64,000 nt of DNA from Dinghuibacter silviterrae (GTDB lineage: Bacteria; Bacteroidota; Bacteroidia; Chitinophagales; Chitinophagaceae), in contig NZ_SODV01000002.1 in the NCBI RefSeq assembly GCF_004366355.1, positions 660,768 to 724,767 of the forward strand, read 5' to 3'. Position 1 is the first letter of the stretch; each line of letters opens with the position of its first letter. Positions 7,883-16,934 of this stretch are shown here, one piece after another. Below the pieces are notes generated by a model. That model saw nothing but the letters and a program-made list of their open reading frames with translations. It was not told the DNA's origin and made no database searches. Position numbers and translations under genes: made by a program.

Positions 7883-8951
7883 GGTTAAAAATTTTTGTTG
7901 TGTCCTTGATCAGGGCGGTCATGAGCGCTTCCGCCCGGGTGTGGGTCAGCAGGGGGGCGACCTGGCCGCCCCAAAGGGTGATCAGGTCCCATTTGCCCTG
8001 GTCGATCGCGGCCTGGCGCAGGGCGCCGACCAGGCGGCTTTGCAGGGGGAAAGGCAGCGTCGCCGCGCCGTTCGTCCACCGGGGGGCGATATGGTTCGCG
8101 AGGCCTCGCGCCAGCCGCCCGGTAAAGGATCGGGTGAGCACGGTGTATTTACCCGCTTCCGAGAATAATAGCTCCCGGTGCATGGCCGGCGCCCCCGATT
8201 CCTCGCAGGCTAAAAATGCGGTGCCCACCTGTACACCGTCCGCCCCCAGTGTTAGCGCCGCGGCGATGCCTTTTCCGGTGGCGATCCCACCCGCGGCAAT
8301 GACGGGCGTGCGGACCTTTTCCCGGACCTGTTGTATCAGGACAAATGTACCGGTGAGCGATGCCTCTGAAGGGGCGAGGAAAGAGGGCCGGTGTCCACCG
8401 CCTTCAAAGCCGGAAGCCACGATCAGGTCTACCCCTGCGGCTTCCAATGAAAGTGCTTCGTCCAGGGTCGTGGCGCCACCGGCAGTGACGATCCCCTTGC
8501 GCCGGCATTGTTCCAGGATGTCTGCCGATGGGATGCCAAAGACAAAGCTGAAAACGGGGGGACAAACGTCGAGGATAACCTGTGCCTGGTCTTCGAAGCG
8601 GGGCATGAAAGCCGAAGGCGGTGCGGGAAGATCCAGGTTGAGTTCGTCAAAGAATGGCTTCAAGGCCGCCGCCGCTGTCGCATACGCTGCGGCGGTAACG
8701 CCTTGTAAAGGCATATCCGTATTCGACACCCAAAGATTGATATTATAAGGCTTATCGGTCGCGCGGCGTAGATCGGCATCGAGCCGGACGATCTCGTCCG
8801 GGGTCAGCGTGTAAGCGCCATATCCCCCGAGGCCCCCGTTGTTGGAAACGGCTGCCACCAGTTGCACCGTGGAGAGTTTCCCTCCAAAGGGGCCCTGAAG
8901 GATAGGGTAGGCAGTACCCATCACCTTCGTCGCGCTTGTGTTGTACCACAT
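7875..8951 (-). CDS. Nitronate monooxygenase family flavoprotein
   Basis: A 358-residue TIM-barrel protein of the NMO/2-nitropropane dioxygenase family. Visible signatures are the N-terminal YPILQGPFGG with LVAAVSNNGGLGG, the central SGFEGGGHRPSF and the FMN phosphate-binding stretch AAGGIATGKGIAAALTLGAD followed by GVQVGTAFLA. These enzymes oxidise alkyl nitronates using FMN and oxygen; some members are enoyl reductases, which the sequence alone does not exclude. The ATG at 8951 is chosen because the longer frame to 8999 would overlap the upstream gene and adds no conserved residues. It is coupled to the SDR gene downstream (8-bp overlap) and lies 5 bp after the NTF2-like gene. Confidence 0.9.
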   Translation of the reverse strand: MWYNTSATKVMGTAYPILQGPFGGKLSTVQLVAAVSNNGGLGGYGAYTLTPDEIVRLDADLRRATDKPYNINLWVSNTDMPLQGVTAAAYATAAAALKPFFDELNLDLPAPPSAFMPRFEDQAQVILDVCPPVFSFVFGIPSADILEQCRRKGIVTAGGATTLDEALSLEAAGVDLIVASGFEGGGHRPSFLAPSEASLTGTFVLIQQVREKVRTPVIAAGGIATGKGIAAALTLGADGVQVGTAFLACEESGAPAMHRELLFSEAGKYTVLTRSFTGRLARGLANHIAPRWTNGAATLPFPLQSRLVGALRQAAIDQGKWDLITLWGGQVAPLLTHTRAEALMTALIKDTTKIFNHE

Positions 8952-8956
8952 AGGAT

Positions 8957-9367
8957 TCAGGGTTTGACGTCGGCGATCATTTTGTTGACGATGACCCACT
9001 TACCGTCCAGCTCGTGGAAGGACAGCAGCTCATAGTAATTGAAGTCGTACATCTGTACGTGTACCTTGGCCACGGCGATGGACTGAATGACGTCGATGGA
9101 GACGATCTCTCCCTTGAAGGGCTTCCCCGAATCCTTGGGGCTTTGGCGGTGCGCCACGCCGTCCAGGTATTGGGCGAGCGTTTTGAAGTAGGGTTTGCCG
9201 GCGGCGTCTCCGAAGAGGAGGGTGCCGGGATAAAATGTGCCGGAAAGAAGGGGCACGTTCCCTTCATAGATGCCGGGGAAATAGGCGTCCGTCAGGACGT
9301 GCGCGATGGCGGCGGAATCGGAGCGGTTCATGGCGAATAATATGAGGAAAAGATAGGTGTGTATCAT
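8957..9367 (-). CDS. Small NTF2-like protein of the putative lumazine-binding type
   Basis: A 136-residue protein with the alpha-plus-beta cone pattern of the NTF2/SnoaL superfamily, closest to the Lumazine_bd_2 group: helices with HVLTDAYFPGIYEGN, a LLFGD loop and late strands VAKVHVQMYDF, YYELLSFHELDGKWVIVNK. Such proteins bind small ligands or act as accessory subunits; no catalytic residues can be assigned. The start may be the ATG at 9331 instead, since the first 12 residues are hydrophobic and could equally be a short signal-like extension. It lies 39 bp after the Crp-type regulator and 5 bp before the nitronate monooxygenase gene. Confidence 0.75.
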   Translation of the reverse strand: MIHTYLFLILFAMNRSDSAAIAHVLTDAYFPGIYEGNVPLLSGTFYPGTLLFGDAAGKPYFKTLAQYLDGVAHRQSPKDSGKPFKGEIVSIDVIQSIAVAKVHVQMYDFNYYELLSFHELDGKWVIVNKMIADVKP

Positions 9368-9406
9368 ACCTCAAAGGTCGACAGCCGCCGCCCAAAGTCA
9401 TGTGAC

Positions 9407-9985
9407 CTACCTCACATTCTGGTACAGCCGGCTGAGGGTCTCCCGGGACACCCCCAGGTAAGCCGCGATCCATTGTTTGGGGACCAGGTTGTACAACTCC
9501 GGGTATTGTTGCATCAGCTCCTCGTACCGGGCCCGGGCGTCGTTGTTCATCAGGGACAGAAGCCGCTTTTGGGCGGCGACATACCCCCGGTTGGTCCTCC
9601 AGCGGAAAAAGTGCTCGATGGCGTGGACTTCCTTACACATTTGCTCGCGGTCCGTATTGGTGAGGGACAATACGACAGCGTCCGTGATACAGTCGACGCA
9701 TATCGACGCCCGAGCTTCGTTGTAGAGCGCACCATAGTCAGACGTCCACCAGGTGGGCAGGGCGAACTGCAGGATGAACATCCGCGCGTCATCGTTGATA
9801 AAAAACGCCTTCAGACACCCACTGAGCACGAAGTATTCCTTATCGACGCGCTCGCCTTCGCCAAGGACGGTTTGTCCCTTTTTAAAGGAGTGCTCCCGGA
9901 AATGAGACACGAAGTAGTCGGCTTGTTCGTCTGTGAGCGGGACAAACCGGGCAACGTGTGCGCGGAGGATGTCGTGTTTATTCAT
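9407..9985 (-). CDS. Crp/Fnr family transcriptional regulator
   Basis: A 192-residue regulator with a cyclic-nucleotide-type beta-barrel in the first 120 residues (FKKGQTVLGEGERVDKEYFV, LSGCLKAFF) and a C-terminal winged helix with VPKQWIAAYLGVSRETLSRL. This matches the many Crp-like proteins of Bacteroidota that respond to unknown ligands; no Fnr-type cysteine cluster is present. The ATG at 9985 is used; a longer frame reaches 10123 but its extra residues are low-complexity and lie inside the upstream gene. The start overlaps the end of the lipase maturation factor-like gene (ATGAATAA), so translation is probably coupled. The genes behind it (NTF2-like, monooxygenase, SDR) are plausible targets. 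Confidence 0.9.
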   Translation of the reverse strand: MNKHDILRAHVARFVPLTDEQADYFVSHFREHSFKKGQTVLGEGERVDKEYFVLSGCLKAFFINDDARMFILQFALPTWWTSDYGALYNEARASICVDCITDAVVLSLTNTDREQMCKEVHAIEHFFRWRTNRGYVAAQKRLLSLMNNDARARYEELMQQYPELYNLVPKQWIAAYLGVSRETLSRLYQNVR

Positions 9986-11414
9986 GAAGTGAGGTTGCGG
10001 GTATCCATATCCCCAGCCGGTCCCTTCTCCACCAAAGCGAGTCCCCGGGTGGGGCGAACCGGTATCGATACAAGATGGCCCGTATATACCGCGGGGGCTG
10101 GCCGGGGAAAGGGTTTCCGGCAAACAAACTTACGGCACCCGGGTCGCCCCGCAAAAGCCGGGATACCAAAGTATAGGTCCAGGGGTATTCGTCGGGTGTG
10201 GCCATGGCGGCAAACCACATCTGCCAGTCCAGGCGCAACTGGTAGGGCGCAATCTGGGGAGGCCGTTTGTCCGGGGCCACCGGCAAACCCTTGTAGGGGT
10301 AGGGTGTCCAGGTGACGGAATCCCGGCTCCCCTCGAAGACGACATTGAACCGCTCCTGACCCACCGACCCGAACGCCCCGTAGGTATTGACCAGGTCGAG
10401 GGGGTCAAAAGATGCGTTCATGACCTGCTCGTTGGACAGGAGGTTGAGGACCGGTTGTATGCTGAAAAGGGCAATGACCACCGTCAGGACCCAGGCCGTG
10501 ACCTGCATGGCCCGGGAAGGCTGGGCGGCGTCCCGGGCGGCTTCGGCCTTCCGGACAAGGGCACGGGGCAGGAGCCTCGCCCAGAAGCTGTCGTCAAAAC
10601 ACGCCAGCGCGGGGATGATGGTCAGCCAGTTGAGAAAGGACAGGTTACCGCTAAAGATCAGGACGATTTGTAACAGGACGATGATCACCCCCGCACTGTG
10701 CCGCCAGGGACGGGGGAAAAAAACGAACCAGGGCGCGACAAGTTCTGCTAAGAAGTTGTACCAGACGCCTATCCGGAGGACCAGCCGCGGCAGAAAGTGG
10801 AACCACCGGCTGAGGGGACCGGGAATGGGTTGGGTCTCGAAGTGGTAGTAGAGCGCCGTCCAGTGGGTCCACACTTTGTCTCCCCGGAGCTTGATCAGAC
10901 CGGAGCCCAGCATGATCCGCAAAATCAGCCACCGGAAAAGAACGATGACCTGGAACGGCGGTTCCCGCCGGGGAAAGGGACGCGCCTCCACCAGGGGACA
11001 AAGAAAGATCGCGAGAAAACCCGTCTCCAGCATCTGGATTTCCCAGCCATATCCATACCAGTCCTGGCCGATATTGACAATCGACATATAAAGGAACCAA
11101 AGGACCCCCAGCAGGGGGGCGTTGGCAAAACCCGCCACCACGATCATGGAGAGAAGGAAACCGGTCCAGGACACGGTGAGCAGCGCCGTGTCGCTGTGGC
11201 CCCACCAAAAAAGGGTCGGCAACTGGACAAAACCTTCGCCGGCCGATCGCACCTCCTGCAGGAACAGTCCCGCGGGCAGCAGCCCGTGCGCGCCCACCAG
11301 GGGGACGAGTTGGTTGATCGCCACCAGGAAGGCCACCGCATAGACGGCCCCGAGGAGGCGAAGGATCACAAACCGGGTGAGCCAGTAAGACGGGCGCGAA
11401 GGCTGGTTATCCAT
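9978..11414 (-). CDS. Lipase maturation factor-like polytopic membrane protein
   Basis: A 478-residue protein with about eight to ten transmembrane helices, ending in a soluble domain of some 130 residues. The stretches LRRIMLGSGLIKLRGDKVW-like (here LILRIMLGSGLIKLRGDKVW), THWTALYYHFETQPIPGPLS and NTYGAFGSVGQERFNVVFEG are hallmark sequences of the LMF family, known in animals for folding lipases in the ER. The role of bacterial members is unknown; some sit near membrane or lipid genes. The first ATG codes MDNQPSRPSYWL. The 3' end overlaps the Crp-type regulator start by 8 bp. The divergent susC gene begins 94 bp away, with the shared activator element in that gap. Confidence 0.88.
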   Translation of the reverse strand: MDNQPSRPSYWLTRFVILRLLGAVYAVAFLVAINQLVPLVGAHGLLPAGLFLQEVRSAGEGFVQLPTLFWWGHSDTALLTVSWTGFLLSMIVVAGFANAPLLGVLWFLYMSIVNIGQDWYGYGWEIQMLETGFLAIFLCPLVEARPFPRREPPFQVIVLFRWLILRIMLGSGLIKLRGDKVWTHWTALYYHFETQPIPGPLSRWFHFLPRLVLRIGVWYNFLAELVAPWFVFFPRPWRHSAGVIIVLLQIVLIFSGNLSFLNWLTIIPALACFDDSFWARLLPRALVRKAEAARDAAQPSRAMQVTAWVLTVVIALFSIQPVLNLLSNEQVMNASFDPLDLVNTYGAFGSVGQERFNVVFEGSRDSVTWTPYPYKGLPVAPDKRPPQIAPYQLRLDWQMWFAAMATPDEYPWTYTLVSRLLRGDPGAVSLFAGNPFPGQPPRYIRAILYRYRFAPPGDSLWWRRDRLGIWIPATSLHE

Positions 11415-11430
11415 CCCTTTAATTTACGAA

Positions 11431-11458
11431 TTTGCCCTATTCTTATGAGAATGCCCCC
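11431..11458 (+). promoter_or_regulatory. Shared 28-bp activator element upstream of susC
   Basis: The element starts TTTGCCCT and ends TTATGAGAATGCCCCC. It matches 26 of 28 positions of the element at 18421-18448 (read on the minus strand, towards the GH28 gene). It contains TGCCC twice, 19 bp apart, in the same direction, as expected of a dimeric AraC-type DNA-binding domain. The -7-like box TTATTTTG (11483-11490) follows after 24 bp and the susC ATG 50 bp after the element. No good -33 box is present at normal spacing, consistent with activator dependence. Confidence 0.7.
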
Positions 11459-11508
11459 ATCAGGGTTTGCGCCTCGAAACGGTTATTTTGTATTAAAACT
11501 TGCCGTTT

Positions 11509-14500
11509 ATGAGAAAAATTCGAGGCTTGCTGCTATTTACCTTATTCACCCCCCTCCTTATTCACGCCCAGGTCAAAGTTTACCCCGTCACTTATATGAA
11601 GACCGTCACCGGTCGGGTCATCAACGACTCCACAGGGGAGCCGGTCATGGGCGCGAGTGTCGAGGCCAAAGGCACCGGAGCCGGGGCCACCACAGGGTCC
11701 TCCGGGACATTTTCCTTCCAGGTACCTGCCACGGTCACGACACTGGTGATTACCAGCGTCGGGTTCAAAGAGCGGGAAGTGGCCATCGGTTCTGCCCAGT
11801 TGATACGCCTGATCCCCGTCGGCGTGTCGATGAACGACGTAATCGTAGTCGGGTATGGGGTGAAGAAAAAAGAAACGCTGACAGGCGCCATCTACCAGGT
11901 GGGCCCCGAGGTGTTTAAGGACCGGCCCGTACCCAATGTAGAGCAGGCCCTCCAGGGGGAAATCCCGGGATTGTTGATCACCCGGACGTCGACCCGGCCG
12001 GGGAACGAGGGGCTGGCGATTGTGCTCAGGGGTGCTTCTTCCGTCGTGGCCACGGACCCGCTGATCATCGTCGACGGCGTCCCGACGCTGGGCACCTGGG
12101 AGATCAGCCAGCTCAACCCGAACGATATCGAAAGCGTGACCGTTCTCAAGGATGCTTCCGCCGCGATTTACGGGGCCCGCGCCCAGGGAGGCGTCATCCT
12201 GGTGACCACCAAACGCGGGAAGGGCCGGATGTCGGTCAACTTCCGGAGCAACGCGGACCTGAACACCATCGGCATACATGTTCCCTGGGCACACATGAAC
12301 CAATGGGCCGCCCTTTATCTTCAGACCTCCTATAGCGACAAGCGGGACGCCAGCGGCAACCCGGTCCAGTGGCTGCCCCAATGGACAAATGCCAACCTGG
12401 AGGCCATGGCCAAAGACTCTTCCTTTGACTATACCGACCCCAACGGGCTTGTCCACCACTATGCAGACAACAACTGGCAAAGCGCGTTGTATGCTCCTTC
12501 CTGGTCCGAGCAACAGAATGTCAGTATCAGCGGCTCCTCCGGCAAGACCGCGTATATGCTGTCGGCGGGGTATTCCAACAACCAGTCGGTGCTCAAGACG
12601 GCGTATGACGGGGAAAAAAAATACAACATCCGGTTCAACTATGACTATAATATTACGGACCGCATCAAGTTCCAGACGGGTGTCTCCTATGATGATCGCG
12701 TCGTTCAAAGCCCGAGGAACGGGGTAGGGACCGGCTATTTCGACGCCCCTATTTTCCCCGTCTATAATAAACTGGGCCAATACTACGACGACTATGGCTA
12801 CCGGAACCCCGTGGCCTTTACGACGTCGGGCGGCACCACGAAAAACAGCCAGGGGATCTTCCGGTTGAACGGTACGCTGTCGGCGGAAATCATCAGCGGA
12901 CTCAAGTTGTCGGCCACCGCCGCGGTCACCAAAAACGACGGCTGGATGACGGCCTACAACCAGACGTTCAATTTCTACAACTGGCTCGGGACGATGATCA
13001 CAAACACCCAGTACGGTCCCCCGAACAACCCGTCCATTACGGAGACGGTCAACGATGCATTGTACCAGACGTATGGCGGCCAGGTGGACTATAACAAAAC
13101 GATCGCCGGTAAACACAACATCTCCCTCATGGTGGGCAATACCGCGGAACTCTATCAAACCAAAACGGTCAGCGCCACCCGCTCTCAATTACAGTTCCCC
13201 GGTCTGTACGATCTGAATACGGCGATTTCGCCCACCACGGTATCCTACAGCTCCGAAAATTCTGGCGGAGACAGCCATTGGGGGTTCATCTCCTATATCG
13301 GCCGGTTCAACTACGACTATAAAAAGAAATACCTGCTCGAAGTGCTGGGGCGCCGGGACGGGTCCTCCAAATTCGACGTGTCCAACCGCTGGTCCAACTT
13401 TTATGACGTATCGGTGGGCTGGCGGCTTTTACAGGAGCCCTTTCTCCACGCGCTCACGCCTTATGTGAACGAGCTGAAGGTTCGTGCGGACTATGGGGAA
13501 ACGGGTGGCCAGGCCAACATCGGCAACTACGACTACCTGGCCGTGGTCAGCCTGGGTACGGCGCTTTTCGGATCGACCCCCGGGATGGAAACCTCCTCCA
13601 ACGCCAACGCCATCGTCACCGACCAGCGCACCTGGGAGCGGATGCGCAATAAGAACCTGGGGATCGACTTCGGTGTGTTGCAAAACCGGTTGACGGGGTC
13701 GCTTGATTTTTTTGAAAAGCAAAACATCGGGATGCTGATCTCGCTGGTGTACCCTTCCATCTTAGGGGGTACCGCCCCGACCACGAACAGCGGCACCCTC
13801 CGGACCCGTGGCTGGGAGCTGGCCCTGGCGTGGAAGGACAAGGCGGGTCCTGTCACCTACAACGTCGGTTTTGTACTGAGCGATGCGCACAACGTCGTCA
13901 CGTCTTATGCCGGCGCGAATACCTGGGCAGCGGGCAATTATACCACGCCCCGTGTCGGGTATCCATTGAACCAGCTTTATGTGTATAAGACCGACGGGTA
14001 CTTCAAGACACAGGCGGAAGCAGACGCTTATTTTGCCAAGTACGGCGCCTCCGGGAACGCCGCGGGATATGACGGCGCGACCAACACCTTTCACCCGGGT
14101 GACCTCAAAGTGGTGGACCTCGATGGGGATGGAAAGATCACGGCCAACGGCACGGGTCAGAAGGGGAGCGGCGATGTGTACTATTATGGCGACGCCGACC
14201 CGCACTATAGCTTTGGCCTGAACCTCGGCGCTTCCTGGAAGGGCTTTGACTTTTCGACCTTTATCCAGGGTGTCGCGAAGTGGAACATCCTCCGGACGGG
14301 GAACGCGCGTGCCCCTTTTTTCCGGAATTATCTCAACGTCAATACGACCTATATCGGCAAGACCTATACCGCCCAGAATCCCAATGCCCCTTATCCGAGG
14401 TTGTCGTTTGACAACAGCATCAATAACTGGAACTGGCAATACAATGACGTCAACATCCAACACCTCCGTTACGCGCGATTGAAGACGCTGGTGCTCGGGT

Positions 14501-14685
14501 ACACCCTCCCGGTCTCGTGGGCGGCGCGGATAAAGGCCACCCGTATCCGGTTCTATTTTTCCGCCAATGACCTCTGGGAAATCACGTCCGTCAAGGACGG
14601 TTTCGACCCCGAGCGCGGCAACAGCTCGGACAGCAGTTATCCTTTTATGCGGACAAAATCCTTTGGCCTGGACCTCGGCTTCTAA
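11509..14685 (+). CDS. SusC/RagA-type TonB-dependent outer-membrane receptor
   Basis: A 1058-residue outer-membrane transporter. Signal peptide residues 1-21 (ends LIHAQ); carboxypeptidase-like domain about 30-110 (VTGRVINDSTGEPVMGAS); plug domain about 115-230 with DPLIIVDGVP and the SusC signature NDIESVTVLKDASAAIYGAR; then a 22-strand barrel ending in aromatic FGLDLGF. No STN domain, so it is not the signalling type; this agrees with control by a hybrid two-component regulator rather than by sigma/FecR. It imports an oligosaccharide with the SusD lipoprotein encoded 12 bp downstream. The start is the ATG at 11509 (MRKIRG); a TTG at 11500 would add three residues. The upstream region holds the shared activator element. 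Confidence 0.96.
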   Translation: MRKIRGLLLFTLFTPLLIHAQVKVYPVTYMKTVTGRVINDSTGEPVMGASVEAKGTGAGATTGSSGTFSFQVPATVTTLVITSVGFKEREVAIGSAQLIRLIPVGVSMNDVIVVGYGVKKKETLTGAIYQVGPEVFKDRPVPNVEQALQGEIPGLLITRTSTRPGNEGLAIVLRGASSVVATDPLIIVDGVPTLGTWEISQLNPNDIESVTVLKDASAAIYGARAQGGVILVTTKRGKGRMSVNFRSNADLNTIGIHVPWAHMNQWAALYLQTSYSDKRDASGNPVQWLPQWTNANLEAMAKDSSFDYTDPNGLVHHYADNNWQSALYAPSWSEQQNVSISGSSGKTAYMLSAGYSNNQSVLKTAYDGEKKYNIRFNYDYNITDRIKFQTGVSYDDRVVQSPRNGVGTGYFDAPIFPVYNKLGQYYDDYGYRNPVAFTTSGGTTKNSQGIFRLNGTLSAEIISGLKLSATAAVTKNDGWMTAYNQTFNFYNWLGTMITNTQYGPPNNPSITETVNDALYQTYGGQVDYNKTIAGKHNISLMVGNTAELYQTKTVSATRSQLQFPGLYDLNTAISPTTVSYSSENSGGDSHWGFISYIGRFNYDYKKKYLLEVLGRRDGSSKFDVSNRWSNFYDVSVGWRLLQEPFLHALTPYVNELKVRADYGETGGQANIGNYDYLAVVSLGTALFGSTPGMETSSNANAIVTDQRTWERMRNKNLGIDFGVLQNRLTGSLDFFEKQNIGMLISLVYPSILGGTAPTTNSGTLRTRGWELALAWKDKAGPVTYNVGFVLSDAHNVVTSYAGANTWAAGNYTTPRVGYPLNQLYVYKTDGYFKTQAEADAYFAKYGASGNAAGYDGATNTFHPGDLKVVDLDGDGKITANGTGQKGSGDVYYYGDADPHYSFGLNLGASWKGFDFSTFIQGVAKWNILRTGNARAPFFRNYLNVNTTYIGKTYTAQNPNAPYPRLSFDNSINNWNWQYNDVNIQHLRYARLKTLVLGYTLPVSWAARIKATRIRFYFSANDLWEITSVKDGFDPERGNSSDSSYPFMRTKSFGLDLGF

Positions 14686-14697
14686 ACTTACATCGTT

Positions 14698-16530
14698 ATG
14701 AAAAAATCTTTTTTAATCATATTGTTCTTTTGCGCAGCTTGTCAAAAGACCTTTCTGGACCTCAACCCGCTCGACCAGGCCACGGTGGCCGTGTATTTCA
14801 AAACACCCGACCAGTTCAAAGCGGCGGCCAACGACTTTTACAACAAGATGATCGGTTTTAAACCCATCAACGGCAGCAGCATTTACAACTGGGAAGACTG
14901 GGGCAGCGACATCCTCAACGGCGGGTATGGCTGGCCCGTCACCAACAACCCCTCCGACATTTACTGGAACAACCCCTATTCTTATATCCGCGCCAACAAT
15001 GTGCTTTTGATGCACGCGCGCAGCTATCCCGGTGCCTACAGCGACATCCGTCAGTACTGCGCCGCGGCGTATTTCTTCAGGGCCTGGCAGCACTTCTTCC
15101 TCCTGAAGCGCTTTGGAGGCGTGCCCCTCGACACCATCGTGGCGGACGTCAGCAGCCCGATGCTCTATGCTCCCCGCAACAGCCGCTACGAAGTAACCCA
15201 ACAGATCCTCGCCGACCTCGACAGCGCCATTGCCGGTCTCCCCCTGGAAGCCAATATTGCCGCCGCGGATAAGGGACAGGTCAGCCAGCAGGCGGCCATG
15301 GCCTTCAAGGCCCGCGTATGTCTCTACGAAGGCACATACGAGAAATACGTCGGCAACGCCACGGACGGAGACGGGGCCAGCGCCGGCGCCGGGAGCAAGG
15401 GCGCCAATGCCGCCAACATCACCACCTACCTGACCATGGCCAAAACCCTGTCGGCCCAGGTGATGACCTACCCGGACTACCAGCTCTTTACGTTTGGCGG
15501 GGTGGATTCGCTCAGCTATTATTACGAGTTCGTCCTTGAAGACGCCTCCTCCAACCCGCTGGGCCTGACCAAAACGGCCAACAAGGAATTCATCCTTGCC
15601 AGCAAGTACGACTATACCCTCCTCCAGGGAGATGCCAACCTGACCCATACCGGCGCGGGCGGGCCCACGCGGAAGCTGATGGATATGTACGATTGCCGCG
15701 ATGGGTTGCCGCCTTCCGTCTCGCCCACCTTCAAGGGCTACGCCCACATGATGGACGAGTTCACCAACCGCGACTGGCGGATGCGCAGCAATATGAGGAT
15801 CCCCGGCCAGCGCTACTGGGGCTATGGCGGCAACGGCATGGGGTCCAACTATACCCTCGCTAATTACATCAACCTCTTCAACTGGCCCTCCTACATCAAG
15901 CCGTTCTACCCCGACCTCACGGTCAGCGCCTCCAATTCAGGCTATGCCAACCGGAAGTGGGCCTGCGAAAACCCCAACCGGAACGACTACCAGGAATCCT
16001 ACGACTACCCGCAGATCCGCCTCGCCGAAGTCTACCTCACTTACGCCGAGGCCACCTGCGAACTCAACGGCGGAACGATTTCGGACAACGACCTGAACAT
16101 CTCCGTCAACCTGCTCCGGTCTCGTGCCGGCGTCGCCCCCCTCACCAACGCACTCATCGCCCCCTATCCCAGCCTGACCATGCTCGGAGAAATCCGCCGC
16201 GAGCGCACCATCGAACTATTGGATGAGAACACCCGCTTCACCGACCTCTACCGCTGGGGCACCGCCGAACAGGAGCTGAACACCCCCGCGGAAGGCGTCG
16301 TGATCCAATACGAGGGCCAGCCCACAGAATACGCCACCGCCATCAACCCCAATTCCGGTAAAGCGATCTACAGCCAGGCGACCTACAGCTACGGGGTGGA
16401 CCCCGCGAACGGGGCGCTTATCCTTTACCTTCCACCGAAGGTCCCCATGACCAAAAAGAATTACCTGACGTCGATTCCGCAGGATCAGATCAACCTGAAT
16501 CCAAAGCTTTTGCAGAATCCCGGGTACTAA
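14698..16530 (+). CDS. SusD/RagB-type surface glycan-binding lipoprotein
   Basis: A 610-residue lipoprotein: short signal peptide with lipobox FFCAAC (Cys15), then the SusD alpha-helical TPR scaffold (AAAYFFRAWQHFFLLKRFGG is the conserved helix of the N-terminal part) and the C-terminal RagB region with IRRERTIELLDENTRFTDLY and the closing LLQNPGY. It forms the lid of the SusC transporter on the cell surface. It lies 12 bp downstream of susC and ends just before a 15-bp perfect hairpin, so susC and susD are one transcript. It is longer than the common 500-550 residues, with extra Gly/Asn-rich loops. The ligand is not predictable; the neighbouring GH28-like gene suggests an acidic plant glycan. 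Confidence 0.95.
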   Translation: MKKSFLIILFFCAACQKTFLDLNPLDQATVAVYFKTPDQFKAAANDFYNKMIGFKPINGSSIYNWEDWGSDILNGGYGWPVTNNPSDIYWNNPYSYIRANNVLLMHARSYPGAYSDIRQYCAAAYFFRAWQHFFLLKRFGGVPLDTIVADVSSPMLYAPRNSRYEVTQQILADLDSAIAGLPLEANIAAADKGQVSQQAAMAFKARVCLYEGTYEKYVGNATDGDGASAGAGSKGANAANITTYLTMAKTLSAQVMTYPDYQLFTFGGVDSLSYYYEFVLEDASSNPLGLTKTANKEFILASKYDYTLLQGDANLTHTGAGGPTRKLMDMYDCRDGLPPSVSPTFKGYAHMMDEFTNRDWRMRSNMRIPGQRYWGYGGNGMGSNYTLANYINLFNWPSYIKPFYPDLTVSASNSGYANRKWACENPNRNDYQESYDYPQIRLAEVYLTYAEATCELNGGTISDNDLNISVNLLRSRAGVAPLTNALIAPYPSLTMLGEIRRERTIELLDENTRFTDLYRWGTAEQELNTPAEGVVIQYEGQPTEYATAINPNSGKAIYSQATYSYGVDPANGALILYLPPKVPMTKKNYLTSIPQDQINLNPKLLQNPGY

Positions 16531-16532
16531 AT

Positions 16533-16565
16533 AAGGCGGGGCGTCTCTAGGAGACGCCCCGCCTT
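16533..16565 (+). terminator. Strong hairpin after the susCD transcript
   Basis: A 15-bp perfect stem (AAGGCGGGGCGTCTC with its complement) and a 3-nt loop TAG starts 2 bp after the susD stop. There is only a short pyrimidine tract (TTCCTGC) after it, so it may act as a terminator or as a 3' mRNA stabiliser. Confidence 0.8.
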
Positions 16566-16599
16566 CCTGCTTTAGAAAAATTTCTGTAAATTGCAGGAA

Positions 16600-16890
16600 A
16601 TGTATACGTTAGAAACCATCGTGGAAAAGCTTCGTGCATACAAGCCGGAACTTCAACGGAAATACCCAATAAGCCGATTGGGTATATTTGGTTCTTACGC
16701 ACGTGGCGAAGCTACAGAGAACAGTGACATTGATGTAGCTGTTGAGCTCAATGGACCAATGGGACTCGATTTCGTGGCTATGGCCGACGAGATAGAGAAC
16801 CTATTTGGCGTAAAGGTTGATGTTGTACCCAAACGCTCCATTAAATCTGCGTATCTCCCCTTTGTAGAAAAAGACATCTTGTATGTCTAA
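16600..16890 (+). CDS. MNT-type nucleotidyltransferase domain protein (MntA-like, orphan)
   Basis: A 96-residue minimal nucleotidyltransferase: GSYARG at residues 31-36, the metal-binding pair Asp43 and Asp45 (SDIDVAVEL) and the third carboxylate Asp74 (VKVDVVP). All catalytic residues are present, so the enzyme should be active. Family members of this size (MntA) usually pair with a HEPN-domain toxin encoded directly downstream, which they AMPylate. Here no such partner exists: only a 16-codon frame follows. The gene is less GC-rich than its neighbours and sits between two strong hairpins inside the polysaccharide locus, which suggests acquisition. ATG 16600 is chosen; a TTG at 16591 would add three residues. 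Confidence 0.88.
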   Translation: MYTLETIVEKLRAYKPELQRKYPISRLGIFGSYARGEATENSDIDVAVELNGPMGLDFVAMADEIENLFGVKVDVVPKRSIKSAYLPFVEKDILYV

Positions 16891-16933
16891 ATTGAAAAGT
16901 ATTTTGGATAAGCTGAAAAGAGGCAATAGTTAA
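16883..16933 (+). pseudogene. 16-codon frame overlapping the nucleotidyltransferase stop; possible remnant of a HEPN partner
   Basis: ATGTCTAA overlaps the stop of the nucleotidyltransferase gene, exactly the arrangement used for a translationally coupled downstream partner. The frame codes MSKLKSILDKLKRGNS and then stops, directly before a hairpin terminator. Either the partner gene was lost by deletion, leaving its first codons, or this is chance. The peptide is too short for family assignment. Confidence 0.3.
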
Positions 16934-16934
16934 T

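Noticed and set aside
11542-13188. A 548-codon open frame on the minus strand opposite susC
   Set aside because: It is a shadow of the strongly conserved SusC frame; the translation has no family motifs, an Arg/Gly/Val-rich composition typical of antisense frames in GC-rich genes, and no promoter or partner.
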